A stretch of 64,000 nt of DNA from Linnemannia elongata. Its lineage: Eukaryota; Mortierellomycota; Mortierellomycetes; Mortierellales; Mortierellaceae. Each line of letters opens with the position of its first letter. Position 1 is the first letter of the stretch. The position numbers and the translations under genes were made by a program. Below the pieces are notes generated by a model, which was not told the DNA's origin, ran no database searches, and saw only the letters and a list, made by a program, of their open reading frames with translations. The DNA lies in the NCBI GenBank assembly GCA_036320915.1, contig JAXBDG010000004.1:558001-622000 (forward strand), written 5' to 3'. Below are positions 33,612 through 44,795 of this stretch, piece by piece.

Positions 33612-35212
33612 TACGACCCTGTTATTCTCCATAAATAGTCGACGGACTGCCCGAGAAGATAGCTCTGAAATCGAGTAATAAATCTCTGAGAGGAGCACAC
33701 GCCAACACAAGCTGCCACAGCGAAATCTAAAAAAACAAAACAAAAGAAACGTTCCCGCAACTTTGACCCATCTCGTTGTATAACTTGCGTCGAGTCTGTC
33801 TTGAAGCTCGTATCCACCACTCTAGCTGGTAACATTTGTCGGTACATAATGGTTTGTTTTAGTCACACTGTACATCCTCGCCATGTCATTCAATTCCGTG
33901 TTTGCCCATGGTGTTTTTAGAGACACGCTTCATTTACCGTGGTCAAGCCAGTGTCATAACGTTTCATTTGAAGTTAATGTGCTAACCGCCTTTTCCGACT
34001 TTTAACATCGGCCATGTGGTAAGAAAAGCACCCATTCATTTTTCGTTATGCCAAAAAACGTCTGAACCATGTTTTGCTATAGAGGCCGGCTGCAACCATG
34101 CGTTCTCGCAAGCATGACACAACAATCAACGATAGTTAGCGCGGCACCCTTATGGATATTTTATTTCTGTAAGGAAAGAATCGGTGGTGTGCACATTGAC
34201 AAAGAGCTATTCGTGTTCAACTAGCCAGCATAGAAAGGTCTAGGTCTGAGGACCCACTATCAGGGAAAAAGATAACGTACTTCAAGTACATTTGCGGAAA
34301 CGCAAACACAAAAAGATGGACAAATAATATTGAAACGGGCGGAGCAAAATAACAATCAACATAATCGGAGCGCCACTAATGTGTAGACCAAAATTAATTG
34401 AGGTGCAGACATAGGTGAGCGACATTCTCCTCATTTCCCTCGCCACACCTCAACACAATTTCCCTCGCCTGGAATAAAAATAATAAATCCTTCGCCTGGA
34501 ATGGCACTAATAGAGGAGCATTGTACTGAGTTGCAGTGTATTTAAGTTCTACCCCTCATTGATGGGCTGTGACTGATAAGGCACGAATGCAGCGTGTGCG
34601 TAGTGTATAGGGTCTGCGATTCTGCCTATTGAAGCAGAGGATAGAGAAGGGAAAAAAGGAGCTGTTATTGAGGTGATCCAGCACAAGATTTTCTTTCCTC
34701 ATCCTAGATTGTCTCCTGCTTTTCTATTGCCTTAATCCTTGATTGCCTTGCCAATCCTTCAAGTGTCCGGTAGATACGCTGACCCTTGCTTGCCATTACC
34801 TTACCCGCCTTATCATCATCCCTTGTAACATATATAGATACCCCTCTCCCTCTGTACAATAATCATCACTGGTTCTTGCCTCTTTCTTCGTGACCGTTTT
34901 GTCCCTCCTTGGATCTCACCTTGCTTCCACCAAGTCTTCCCATGTTTTCAAGCCTTTGTTGCCATTACATAGCCCAAGAAAAAAAATTCACATACATAAA
35001 TACCCTCAGCTTTTTCCCTTTTTTTACATTCACCTTTGTTTCCCTCTCAAGATCACATAAACGTCATACAATATAAAATTTAGGGTGGCTTCGTAAGACT
35101 ATGTTTAGATAGTTCTGTAAGGTTTTATTTAGAGTCGATGAGCGCTAAGATTTTGGAGCTAGAGCGATTTGAGGTGGGGGCAGTGTTGGGTCAGTGATCT
35201 GTGCATTTGCAG
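33612..35212. other. Gene-poor region, nothing supported
   Basis: No convincing frame, RNA or element is seen in this 1.6 kb stretch. It holds an imperfect repeat of TTTCCCTCGCC / CTTCGCCTGGAAT (about 34430-34505). Confidence 0.4.
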
Positions 35213-36058
35213 CTATTCTAGGCTGAGGTCAGACCTGAGCAAGGCCTCTAATGTGACATCTGCCGCGATTCCTGCCGCAATCGATACTATTTGAATGTTG
35301 TCGGTGAGAAAATTTGTGAGTTTCTGGGCAAAGTCATTGGAGATTGACATAGGCGACTTCTTTTCCTCAAGTCTGCCTAGCAACCTCTCCTTGGACTCTA
35401 CTCTGAGTTGTTCATAGGCAGGTGCAAGGAGGGGGCTAAGCCCTTGTGATTGGCCTGCAAATACTTGGATCGTATTGCCTCGAATGTACTCCTCCGAGAT
35501 GCCAAGCTTCTTGAAGAAGGGGTGCTCAATGACGGTTCTGAGAATCGTGGCTTGCTCCTCGGTGGGTAGGTGCTCTACTTTGGTGACAACAACTAGCAAA
35601 CGTCGGGATCTCTCGATGTCGTCGAGTCCGAATGCTCGGCATAGACTGGCCAAGGCGTCTTGTGTTTCATTCGTAAACCGTGCGCATTCGAGGACAAGCA
35701 TGATGGCGTTCACATGGTAAAACCGTCCGGTCAGTCCATCGATGAGGGATTCAAGGACTTCTATTAAACTAATGTTGGTATCCAGGACGCCTTGTGTATC
35801 GATGAGCTTGATGTGTCGATCACCATACTCTGTAGGAAGGCGTAAATCAAACTCCGTCGTTTTTGTCGTATGGGAAAAGAACCCGTGTCCCACGCCGACA
35901 TCTTTGTTGAGGAGAAGGCTGATGATACTCGATTTTCCTGCTCCAGTCTTCCCTATCATGACCACGTTTTCGCTGTTGGATGGATTGAAGTCTTCGTTCT
36001 TCAATGCTGCCCTGAAATGAGCTAATCTCGCCGCATGAGGGTTTTTGTAATCTTTCAT
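35213..36058 (-). CDS. AIG1-type (IAN/GIMAP-like) GTPase
   Basis: A single exon encodes 281 residues. The start at 36058 (MKDYKNPHAARL) is chosen because the frame upstream is leader-like and a TATA-type ATATATAAG lies at 36158-36150, about 95 nt before it. G1 is MIGKTGAGKSSIISLLL, a possible G2 Thr is in HTTKTTEFDL, G3 is LIDTQGVLDT, and the G4 position reads VVTKVEHL, with Glu where TKxD-type GTPases have Asp. AIG1-type GTPases are septin-like and act in plant and animal immunity and on membranes; the role in fungi is not established. The C-terminus ends in a moderately hydrophobic stretch (IQIVSIAAGIAADVTLEALL) that could bind membrane. It sits alone between repeat-rich segments. Confidence 0.82.
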   Translation of the reverse strand: MKDYKNPHAARLAHFRAALKNEDFNPSNSENVVMIGKTGAGKSSIISLLLNKDVGVGHGFFSHTTKTTEFDLRLPTEYGDRHIKLIDTQGVLDTNISLIEVLESLIDGLTGRFYHVNAIMLVLECARFTNETQDALASLCRAFGLDDIERSRRLLVVVTKVEHLPTEEQATILRTVIEHPFFKKLGISEEYIRGNTIQVFAGQSQGLSPLLAPAYEQLRVESKERLLGRLEEKKSPMSISNDFAQKLTNFLTDNIQIVSIAAGIAADVTLEALLRSDLSLE

Positions 36059-36249
36059 GGTGGTGGAGTGTGAATGTGGCTGATCCCTGTGGGTTTGTTG
36101 GCGTGGAGAGTAGTGATAAAGAAAACAGGACAGAGTCATAGAGCTGCTTCTTATATATGCGAAAGCTGAAGAGTCAACCGGAATTACAATTTTTACTGCG
36201 CCAATGGCTACATACCCATGTCGTCACCTCCACTCGATTCTTCCTTTCA

Positions 36250-36450
36250 CTTGGCCGAACAGATGAGATGGCAAGGCAGAATGCAAATGGGGGGGGGGTA
36301 GGCGTGCATGCATGCATAAAGGAGATCTCCACCTAAAGTCTTTTTTCTCTTGCTTGACTGAATAGATGGCAGGGCAAAATGCAAAATGGGGTTTTTTTGG
36401 CGTGCATGCATGCATAAAGTAGATCTCCACCCAATGTCTTTTTTCTTTTG
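36250..36450. repeat. Two tandem units of about 100 bp with GCATGCATGC cores
   Basis: Units at about 36250-36352 and 36353-36450 share GCGTGCATGCATGCATAAA, AGATCTCCACC and GTCTTTTTTCT. A third partial unit starts at 36451. They lie 190-390 nt upstream of the AIG1 GTPase start. Confidence 0.85.
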
Positions 36451-36913
36451 CTTGATGAACAAGATGGCGATCTCTACTTCCACTCTCATCTTCCTCGATC
36501 ATAAAGTTGCATGACTGCGAAGAGAAAGCCCGTGATCCTCTATTAATTCAACATTCGGAAAAATATCGTAACCCACCCAGATGCTTGAGAAGCGTGACAA
36601 AATATTGTTCATGATGGGACTCTCTGGAGAGGGGATCACGTCTAAGAGCCGCACTCTCAGAGTTCAGATATCAACCGACCAACTACTGCATTATTCGCAA
36701 CAACTCCTGCAAAGAACCTTCGCATTTACTGTTGCATCCTGACCAGGCCTCGTCTATAGAACATTCACCTACTTTTCCTTGCAATAATCACGATGGCCAG
36801 AGCCATGTTATTAGAGCTATTGGTGGCGAGATTTTAACATTTCGATTTTCATTTTCTCCATAGTTTTCACCTATTGAACAGTACGTTTCTTACCAGCGTT
36901 GCAGTTACCGCCT

Positions 36914-36990
36914 GCTCATGCGCTAGGTATATTTCTCTCGCCCACTGTTCATGCGCTATGCATATTTCTCTTACCCCTATTCATGCGCTA
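36914..36990. repeat. Short tandem repeat with TCATGCGCTA core
   Basis: Three spaced copies of [CT]TCATGCGCTA, two followed by GxATATTTCTCT, with a period of about 33 bp. Confidence 0.7.
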
Positions 36991-37537
36991 TTGTGATAGT
37001 AACATAGACTGCCCTTGCTCTGACTTTACCTGCGCCCTCCTCGCCCTCACCTGCGCATCATCTACACTATCACGAGCTACCCCCGCGCCATCACTATCAG
37101 CTTGGCCAACACCTGTGCCATCACCATACTTCTACCCTCGCCCACTTTCACTCTCATCCTCTGCGCCAAAACTACGCCCCATCCACTTGTACAAATACCA
37201 CTTCTCTATGTTTAATAAAGAACATCCGTTTCTAGTACTTCTCCTTCGCCCTCAGGACTTCTTTGCCCTACTCTTATTTTTGTCTTTGTCTATTCCCTTG
37301 CCCATACTCCCTTGCTCTGTAGCTATTACAGCTATGCATATTTTCTTTACATAATGAGGTCGTCAGTGTATCCATTCGGGTATAGTCACAGATCTTAGGA
37401 CGCCACCAACTTTTTAAATCTTTCTCTACAGACTAATCAAGAGGTCTTCTCCTAGAAACCTCTGGAGACCTCTGGAAACCAAAACGGTACTAGCTAGGTC
37501 TTCACCCATAAATAAGTGGTTGTCCTCAGCGACCTTT

Positions 37538-40139
37538 TCAAGTTCCCAATGAATAATGATTACCATATATATGACAAATGGTGTGGTGGGTGAAGTGCAA
37601 GGTCGCACACCAATGCAACCAAAACCTGTTCAGTCGGATAGAAAATGATTCCCGTTGATCCTCTGAGGCATCTTTAACTTTTACTTTACGTTCAATTGCA
37701 TTATATAGCTCTAGAATAAAAAGTGGGGTTACTGTAACTAGCCTCCGCACATCTAGTTCCGCAAAGGCGCCTTTATGAACCGAGTTAATCCGCTCTCAAA
37801 GGTCACCATTCCTGCTTCCGTCAGGCCACCTTTCAGGACACCCGCTAGCCAAATTTTGTCCAATCTGCCAATGTCATGAAAGGAATTAGCGCGGGTCTCT
37901 GGATGAAGCTCGCGGAAGCCATCCGTGAATTGGTTCTCCAACAACCACTCCAAAAGACCGTTTTCTGTGTTAGTGTTTTGTTTCTTTTCGTTCGACCGAT
38001 CGCGTGAGGGGTTATGATTTTTCACCAAGGGAGGCACTCCTGCCCTCATCTCTCTGGTCGTTGCATGTACCCAAAGCCGACGTATTCGGTAGGTTCGTTT
38101 TATCAATTAATAATTATTTTTTTAGTTTTGTCCGCTTATAGTTTCGTTTCTTGGCACGCTGTAAAGTCGAAATTCCCGATATCCGCGCCCTATCTTGCCA
38201 CCGCTATAAAAAAACCCCATGTTTCCTTACCCCTTGCACGTTAATGGATCCGATGCGAAGGTACCATTTGATGTTTGTTGATATCCGACATCATTGATGG
38301 TTAGGGGATGGTGTGTGTGCTCTGCTGGTCTGTCCCATTTCCGCGATTGTTTGAGGTACACTGAGGAATGGGGGGAACTGCATATTCACTTTAAGGCTCA
38401 TATACTGCGCAAGTTCCCTGTCGTATCTCTCAAATGGCTCTGCAATGCTCAGAACCTGTGACGTTTGTATACTCTGCTCTTCGTCCGCCTGTTGGGCCGC
38501 TGCTACTCCTCTGGATGGTTGCTTTCTCATTTTGGATTCATCTTTTGCTCCCTCTGTTTCTGCTGCCATATCCTCTTTCAGCATTTTGAGTGCCACCCAT
38601 GTCACGAGTCTAATGTTCAACACTGCATTGGTCAAGGCCTCCGCCACCCACCACCGCTGTAGCTACAATTTTACTAATTTTTTTATTCCATATTAATCAT
38701 CTTGTTTGTGTATTTTCTTGATTCATTTTTTATCTCTTTTCCGCCGCTTCGCAAATTCTTAGTCTCTCTTGCAGGCTCTTGATCATTGGTTGCTGTTGCT
38801 GAATTTGTCTTTTCAGTTCCGCAATACTTTCTTGCTTGGCGGCGTTAGTACTTACCTGCTTCAGTGTGTTCCTTCAGTTTTCTGGACATTATCCTGCTTC
38901 AAAATCGTGCTATATATCGAGCCTGCCTGATTAGGTTTGGCTACAGCTTGCGCCTTGGGTATCGACCCATTGTAATGATTTCTATTATTAGTCAGGGGGC
39001 CACCGCATTGGCTGTTCGTGGTTCTATCAGCCTACTCTTTCCACATGCCAATTCTGGGCATGTTGCGATCAAATGGTCGGGTGAACCGAACTCGCTGCAC
39101 AACTTGGTTCCCACCTCCACCCACTGCATGATGGTGTTGCCGAATTAGAAATTCTTCCCGGTCAATTGGTCGAACGTCTCCTTGGATGTGAACGAAAAGA
39201 AGGATTCCCTCTTTCTGCCCGTCATATTGAAATTGAATGGTATGGTGACCGTACAATTTCCATATTTGTTGCACTTACTTTTTAAGGTTAAAGGTGTGGC
39301 ATGTCTAGGGAGGTTTGTCAACTTACGATCCAGGTCTTTGTGGAAGATAATCTCTTCGTTTCCGAGACTTGTGATACGTCCCGAGTGATTTCCGACGAAC
39401 ATGACTCTTGTGCCTTGTTCCTGCAACTCCTTGACCGGTCTGTCGGTGACGAAAGTGACAGTGGCAGTTACCATTGCACCGTTTCTTTTGCGTGCAATGT
39501 TGACAAACTCGACGTCACCCAGGGGGGTAAACGCTCCATTGATTCTGTCCTTGGTTGTTCCTGACTGGAGTGAGTTGATTTCGAATTGGCGTCCTCTCAA
39601 CAGCCATTGTGTCCGTGTTTAGCGTGAAGCGTGCAGGGGGTCGTTCCTCCTGGGTGACCTCCATAGCCTACTTGTCGTTGTCCGTAGTCGAATTCTTGTA
39701 GGCCGGTGCAAGGAAATGTGTCTTGGAGCGCTTGTCGCTGAGTTTGACGCTGAGTTTGACGCTGAGTTTGACGGAAAGTTAGCTCTCCGTTTTGTTGCTG
39801 TCGACCTGAAGGTACCGGATGGTGGATTTGCCAATAATGGTAACTTTGTCTTTTCAGGTCGTATAAGAGGCAGTTGACGGGGTCTTTGACCGCTCTACCG
39901 GCATTGTATTCGGACTCTTTGATAACAAAATCCTGGATGCCGGTGTCGATATTGAATTCAGTCAGTTCCTTGGCGGGTTCCACGAGGTTGGATGGGGTTT
40001 TAGTGGCTTGCGTGCCGTTGTCGCCGCCGTCGCTGTGCAGCATGTCGACATCACCACCGTTGAGGGGTAAGAGCTGCAAGCCATCTGTCGAGGGTTTATT
40101 TGTCCGGTGATGTTGTGGATGTGGATGTTGTCCAGTCAT
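37538..40139 (-). mobile_element. Relic of a LINE-like non-LTR retrotransposon
   Basis: Read on the minus strand, broken frames appear in LINE order. 40139-39597 is a Gln/His-rich frame with a (QTQR)n block. 39600-39145 has an RNA-binding-like stretch (VNIARKRNGAMVTATVTF). Next, 39110-39000 holds a zinc-knuckle-like CSEFGSPDHLIATC with the second Cys lost. Gln/Glu-rich coiled-coil pieces follow at 38860-38291. Finally 38106-37753 has LLEWLLENQFTDGFRELHP and RANSFHDIGRLDKIW, resembling the AP-endonuclease domain of LINE ORF2. Frameshifts and stops separate all pieces. No reverse transcriptase is visible beyond 37538, so the 3' half is missing. Confidence 0.6.
39738..39778. repeat. 12-bp tandem repeat (GAGTTTGACGCT)
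   Basis: About 3.5 copies encode the QTQR block on the minus strand inside the retroelement relic. Confidence 0.8.
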
Positions 40140-41499
40140 GGTTCATTGAAATGGAACGTTAGGGCGAGTGTTTTTTAGGGCAGTCATGTGGGTTTCCGAT
40201 GGAGGGGGAAAAGAACCGCCGAAAAAAACCGGATCAGATGACACTTGGGAAAACTTTGCTGGGTGAATTGTGAATGAATGGTTGAAAAAAATAGATGATG
40301 ATGACGCTTTCGAGGAGGCGAATCCAGAAACTCTGTCGATGTCTCTGAAGGATGGATGCAGCGCTGGGGATCTTTCTTGGAAGAGTGTGAAATCAGTTGC
40401 TCCCACTTTTATGCGAAGGAAAGTTGTCCAAGTCCCAGCCCTCCTTTATGCCCACTGGTGGATTTTTTATCCATCTATGGACGTCACATGCGTAGTCCAC
40501 GTAGTCCACGTAGTCCACGTAGTCCACGTAGTCCACGTAGTCCTCACAATAAACAGTTCTACTCTAGCTGGGAGGTTGAACTCAAGTGGGACGGGTCAGT
40601 GGAGGGCCAGTCCAATGGAGGGCTCACGACGGCCGTGTCGCTTGAGACTACCTTTGCCAAGGCCAAGTGTGCGTGGTTATGAAAAAGGAAGCGCAATGGG
40701 ATCATTGGGCAGTGCACTCTTGTTCTCAACCGATATGGTCGACTTATAGCAGAGCCCAGGCATGACTGCTGTCAAGTTGAAAAAAAAATGGGGGGGGGAG
40801 TTGAACTCGGGCATTGCTTCTTGTGCCTTTCATTTACAGGAGAGGCACAATCCGTCGAATACTTTGCGTGCAGCTCCCGGCGACCCTTGCTTGTTTACAC
40901 GGGGCGGACCACTCCCCGGGGAACGACTATAGCTCAAGGAATCTAGACCGCCGTCGTGGACCCATTAAACGCTGCAACAAAAGTCAGACGCTTGGTGACC
41001 GCCTTGACTTGTCCATAGCCTCCATTGTCAGGAGCCCCATGGCGATCGGGTGTGAGGCAGGAGGAAGGGGAGAAAGGGGAAAAGAGGTAGGTACTCGATA
41101 GGCGAAAGAGGAGAGAGCTATTGGTGCTCGCCAATATGGCACTGTCTTCACGTTGATACCGTCCTGGAGTACTCGGCTGAGTTTCCCAACCTTTGCTCCG
41201 CGGATCCACGGTTGTACCAGTTACCCTTGCATAGAGCGGCTGTTTTCACGCGCTCAGAGCCGTGTAGTATGCCAAGCGTTTCTCACGAACCATTCAACAT
41301 ACAAATGCCTCACATCGAATGATGGTTGATAATCGATAATTATGCCACTAAACAATGCTCTCATATGTTCCATGAGCCAATCCGATTGGTACTCGTCGCG
41401 GGAACAGGTTTGGGTTGTAAGAGCACTTGGGTGAAATGCTCTCATCATAAAGACTTGCCTTAAATATCAGAATGTTCCATCCAGTCTCCCGTTTTGCCC
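40140..41499. other. Repeat-flanked region, no gene seen
   Basis: Lies between the retroelement relic and duplication copy 2. It contains a 9-bp tandem repeat (about 40492-40542) and a G run near 40790. No supported gene. Confidence 0.4.
40492..40542. repeat. 9-bp tandem repeat GTAGTCCAC
   Basis: About 5.5 perfect units in a row. Confidence 0.9.
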
Positions 41500-42256
41500 C
41501 AATCTTCCTCGCCTTGAGGCACATGCGGACACAAACAGAGCAAGCATTTTCCTCCCCGATATTGTGCGTAGTACCAGGATTTCGTTTGTCCAACGGTCGT
41601 CAACCTTAAATCAAGGTTAGCCCTCAATGCGTGCCTACAGCCCTTGCCTACAGCCCATACTGTACGCCCATATATGTTGTCAAGACTACCTTTACGTCTA
41701 AGCCGTCTGGCCCCCATGGAATCGCGTTCCGAGGGTGCAATGACTATCCCGCGGGCAGGTTGCTCTCTTGCAGCGTGCAGCACACTTTCCCCTCCTTTGA
41801 ACCGGTACATCTCCTTCCATTTCCTGGAGAGCAAGACCGCAATTGAACACAGCCGATTCATTTTGTTATTATGCCTTACAATATCAATTCAAGTGAGTTT
41901 TGGAGGAAATAGTTCAGATGTATGACTCTCGCCAGTATATAAAGAGGTCGGCATACCCACAAAGTATGCTTCACTTAAATTCATCGCACCTTACCATCAA
42001 GACTCGCCAGCCAGCCAAACCACTACAAGACCTACTGTAAGCACCCTTCAGACCCTCGCAAGATCATCGCCTCTCATACACCCAACAGAAACCCACAAAA
42101 CGCTCTGCACAACCAAGGCTGTCTTTCAGACTGAACTGAAGGCCTGTTTTGTTGGACGTCTTGCAGATGACAAAGGGGTATCGAAGTTTTTTTTACTAAC
42201 CTTGCACCTTGGCTTTCCTTCTCCCAGCGACCACATACCCAAAACCATATACCAAA

Positions 42257-42454
42257 ATGTCAAAATATAGGATCTGTTCCAGCTGTAACAAGAAGAAGTC
42301 CGCGGAAAGATACGAAAGCGACAATGGTATCTGTAGGCGATGCACCCAGTCCATGCCCAAGGACAGTAGGGAGGTCAATGTCAAAGACCTCCTAATAGCC
42401 CTTGAGAGGATTAACGTTACACTTAGTCTATTGGTCACACAGAAGGCCTTTTAG
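42257..42454 (+). CDS. Small zinc-ribbon-like protein (65 aa)
   Basis: Begins MSKYRICSSCNKKKSAERY and has Cys at 7, 10, 26 and 29, a CxxC-x15-CxxC layout that should bind one zinc. A short amphipathic helix follows (VKDLLIALERINVTLSLLV). The pattern resembles zinc ribbons such as the endonuclease VII-type module or the small Cys clusters found near mobile elements. No catalytic residues are visible. It lies in the leader of the duplicated secreted-protein locus, downstream of the same TATA box (41936) and a possible leader-intron acceptor CTCCCAG near 42229. It is absent from copy 1. Confidence 0.5.
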   Translation: MSKYRICSSCNKKKSAERYESDNGICRRCTQSMPKDSREVNVKDLLIALERINVTLSLLVTQKAF

Positions 42455-42617
42455 ACCCATATATACCTACCTACCTACCTACCTATAATAAGACAACCCC
42501 ATTCATACCAAATACCATGGAGAGGTTACGTAAATATACCATTGATTTTTTAAAAAAGAAACCTTCTCCCAACGACGAATCGACTTTACTCATAGAATTT
42601 CTTCTCACAGCGACGCC

Positions 42618-42995
42618 ATGAAAACTGCTGTCATTCTCAGTGCGCTTGCTGCGTGTGCCAATGCGGCGTACTACATGATAGACACCGTCTCTGAGCTCAA
42701 CTGAGCACTCACCTACTGGATCACAGACCTCAGCAGACAACTACTCCGCATGCCAATTAGAGTACGTCGACAAGATCGGCGTTACAATCAATAGGTGCGA
42801 CATTGATGCGGACTTCAAAATCTACCCCGACTCAAACATAAGAATGCACCTGTATTTCCCACATAAATAAACCGGTACCATCTCTGAGGCATATGACTAC
42901 CACAACAAGCTATTCTACCCTGGCGTCAGAATCAATAGTGAAGTGACTAAATCATACGCAGCTGCGAGTTCAAGTAAGATTTCCTTCCAAAATAA
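42618..42995 (+). pseudogene. Broken copy of the 128-aa secreted protein
   Basis: The start MKTAVILSALAACANAA is preserved, but codon 29 is TGA where the intact copy has GGA. Further downstream, indels and additional stops follow, and several Cys codons are lost. The intact copy is at 31525-31911. Confidence 0.88.
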
Positions 42996-43677
42996 ACTAC
43001 GCCCTTTTTAAAAAAAAAGGACCTCTTTCAGTACAATCTCTTTCATATAGATGCCAACGACCTAGGTATTCCACGGAGAGGAAAAGTTACAAGCAACTTG
43101 CCGACTGTAGTTGATTGTGCCGACAGCCACCCGACAATGATAGAAGAATTGGAGGTGTGCAAACACAAATGGGGTGAGTGGGTTGCGGACGGAAGAGTTG
43201 CCAGTATTCGTCGTTGCACCTCATAGAAGGAGAGATATGATCGCAAGACTTGTAATCAGGGTTACTAAAATTCACAACTGGGAGAATATCCTTGAGCCTG
43301 TCCGACGAGTACTCCGAGTTTTTGGTGATTTGGATCCGGGACGTTGCTGGGTCAACGTTTGTACCCAGTAGCCACTGTTTCAAGGCATGGGGACCGTTGT
43401 GGACCAAGCCTATCCCCTTGGTAGAAGCAAAAGGCAACAATCCCAAGCCAAAGACCAGATTTTCCACAGAGCGCCATCAAGACCTGTGGTGAATCTTTTT
43501 ATTCTTTCCCATGCTCCTTCCTAAGAGCAAAAGGCTCCAAACCCATCACCTCATCTTCTCAATTTTTCACTGCAGATGGGCTGGGACAAAATCTAACTTC
43601 CTATGGGGCCATCCTTTCACTTCCATTTATCCAAAAGGGAAGCGTCAATGTTCACACTAACAAGAAATCACTAGAGC

Positions 43678-43921
43678 GCTTCCTAGGCAGGGCTCCATTC
43701 TTACTTCGATGCAATTGCTTTCCCACTTGACTTTTGTGACAGGAGACGCTTTTCTGGTGGGTCCATTAATCCGCTTAGGGTCTTATGTGGAATTTGTGCG
43801 TGGGATATGGATATGAGCATCCGTCCCAATAAGACCCAGCAGCAAAGCGTCTCTTGTCACAAAAAGTCAATTGGGAAAGGCAATTGCATCGAAGCAAGGA
43901 TAGAGTTCAGCCTAAGAGCTA
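43678..43921. repeat. Foldback element, long form
   Basis: At the site matching the 32636 hairpin, the arms extend inward. After CCCACTTGAC the inverted repeat continues as TTTTGTGACAGGAGACGCTT and returns as AAGCGTCTCTTGTCACAAAA, giving arms of about 80 nt and a loop of about 70 nt. It is MITE-like; no coding content. Confidence 0.75.
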
Positions 43922-44029
43922 TCCTTTTTTTTGTTGTTGCAAAACGAGAGCAAAAGGGTGACTCCAATAGAAAGAGAGCACAGTCCTTCTTTGAAGATTG
44001 AGCGAGAGGGTTCAGAGGTTCAATGAGCA

Positions 44030-44795
44030 ACAGCTAAAATCAAAGGCGAGATGAGACTACAGGGCGGCTACAATCACCGAAAGGGTATGGACATCGACAG
44101 CCTGAGGGATTTTATTGTCACTTTCGCCGAATCGTTTCTACCACTGTTGGAGGGCCAGTGTAAAAAAAGAAACGCTGTTTCTGGAAATATATACAAGGTA
44201 TCACAGAGAAGCTAGCTTACTTACTTGCCTTGGGATCAATAGCAATTGACTGTTCCTGTTTGGGGTATGCAAGCCCACAAGCGAGCAAGGAAAACGGACT
44301 TTGAATACTCCCTCATGCAACGGCTACAACCATTACAGAAATAAGGTTTCTCAGCATTTTTATTTATTTTTTTTTACCTGGGAGAGATACCGCGGAGAAG
44401 GACCATTGGGCAATGTGTGACGAATGAGCTCTTTTCACCAAAAACCAAGAAAAGAGGAAAAAATAACTGGCAAAGGAGAAACTTTAAAAGCAGTCAGGGA
44501 TGAGATGATATACTTGATTGTGCTTAACTCGTGCTTGGATCCCCTGGGGCATATGTGATTTGAAAGTCGATGGGTAAAAAAAAGTGAGCAAAGAGGAGGG
44601 ACGGAGAGACAGAGGAAGTTCTTTTTCCTCTCTTATTATTTCTTCTTTCTTCTCTTGACTCACCCTAATCAGGCCTCATTTTCATTCAACGCCATCTCGA
44701 AAGCAAGGACGAGGAAGCACAAGCACAGACTTGACACAAGTCAACAACGGACGGACACACGGTGCCAAGAGGAAACAACAACATCAACAGTGAGT
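44030..44795. promoter_or_regulatory. Upstream region of member H
   Basis: No gene is seen. CT-rich leader sequence lies at 44620-44660. Confidence 0.35.

Larger units (their letters stand above)
36059..37529. other. Upstream region of the AIG1 GTPase and degraded sequence
   Basis: Contains the GTPase TATA box (36150-36158), tandem repeats at 36250-36450 and 36914-36990, and otherwise CT-rich sequence. No gene is supported. Confidence 0.4.
41500..44010. repeat. Segmental duplication, copy 2 (decayed, with insertions)
   Basis: Direct copy of 30700-32870. Relative to copy 1 it has about 330 bp extra in the leader (42222-42557, carrying a zinc-ribbon frame), a broken secreted-protein frame, and about 130 bp extra in the loop of the hairpin element. 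The TATA box is kept at 41936. Confidence 0.9.
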
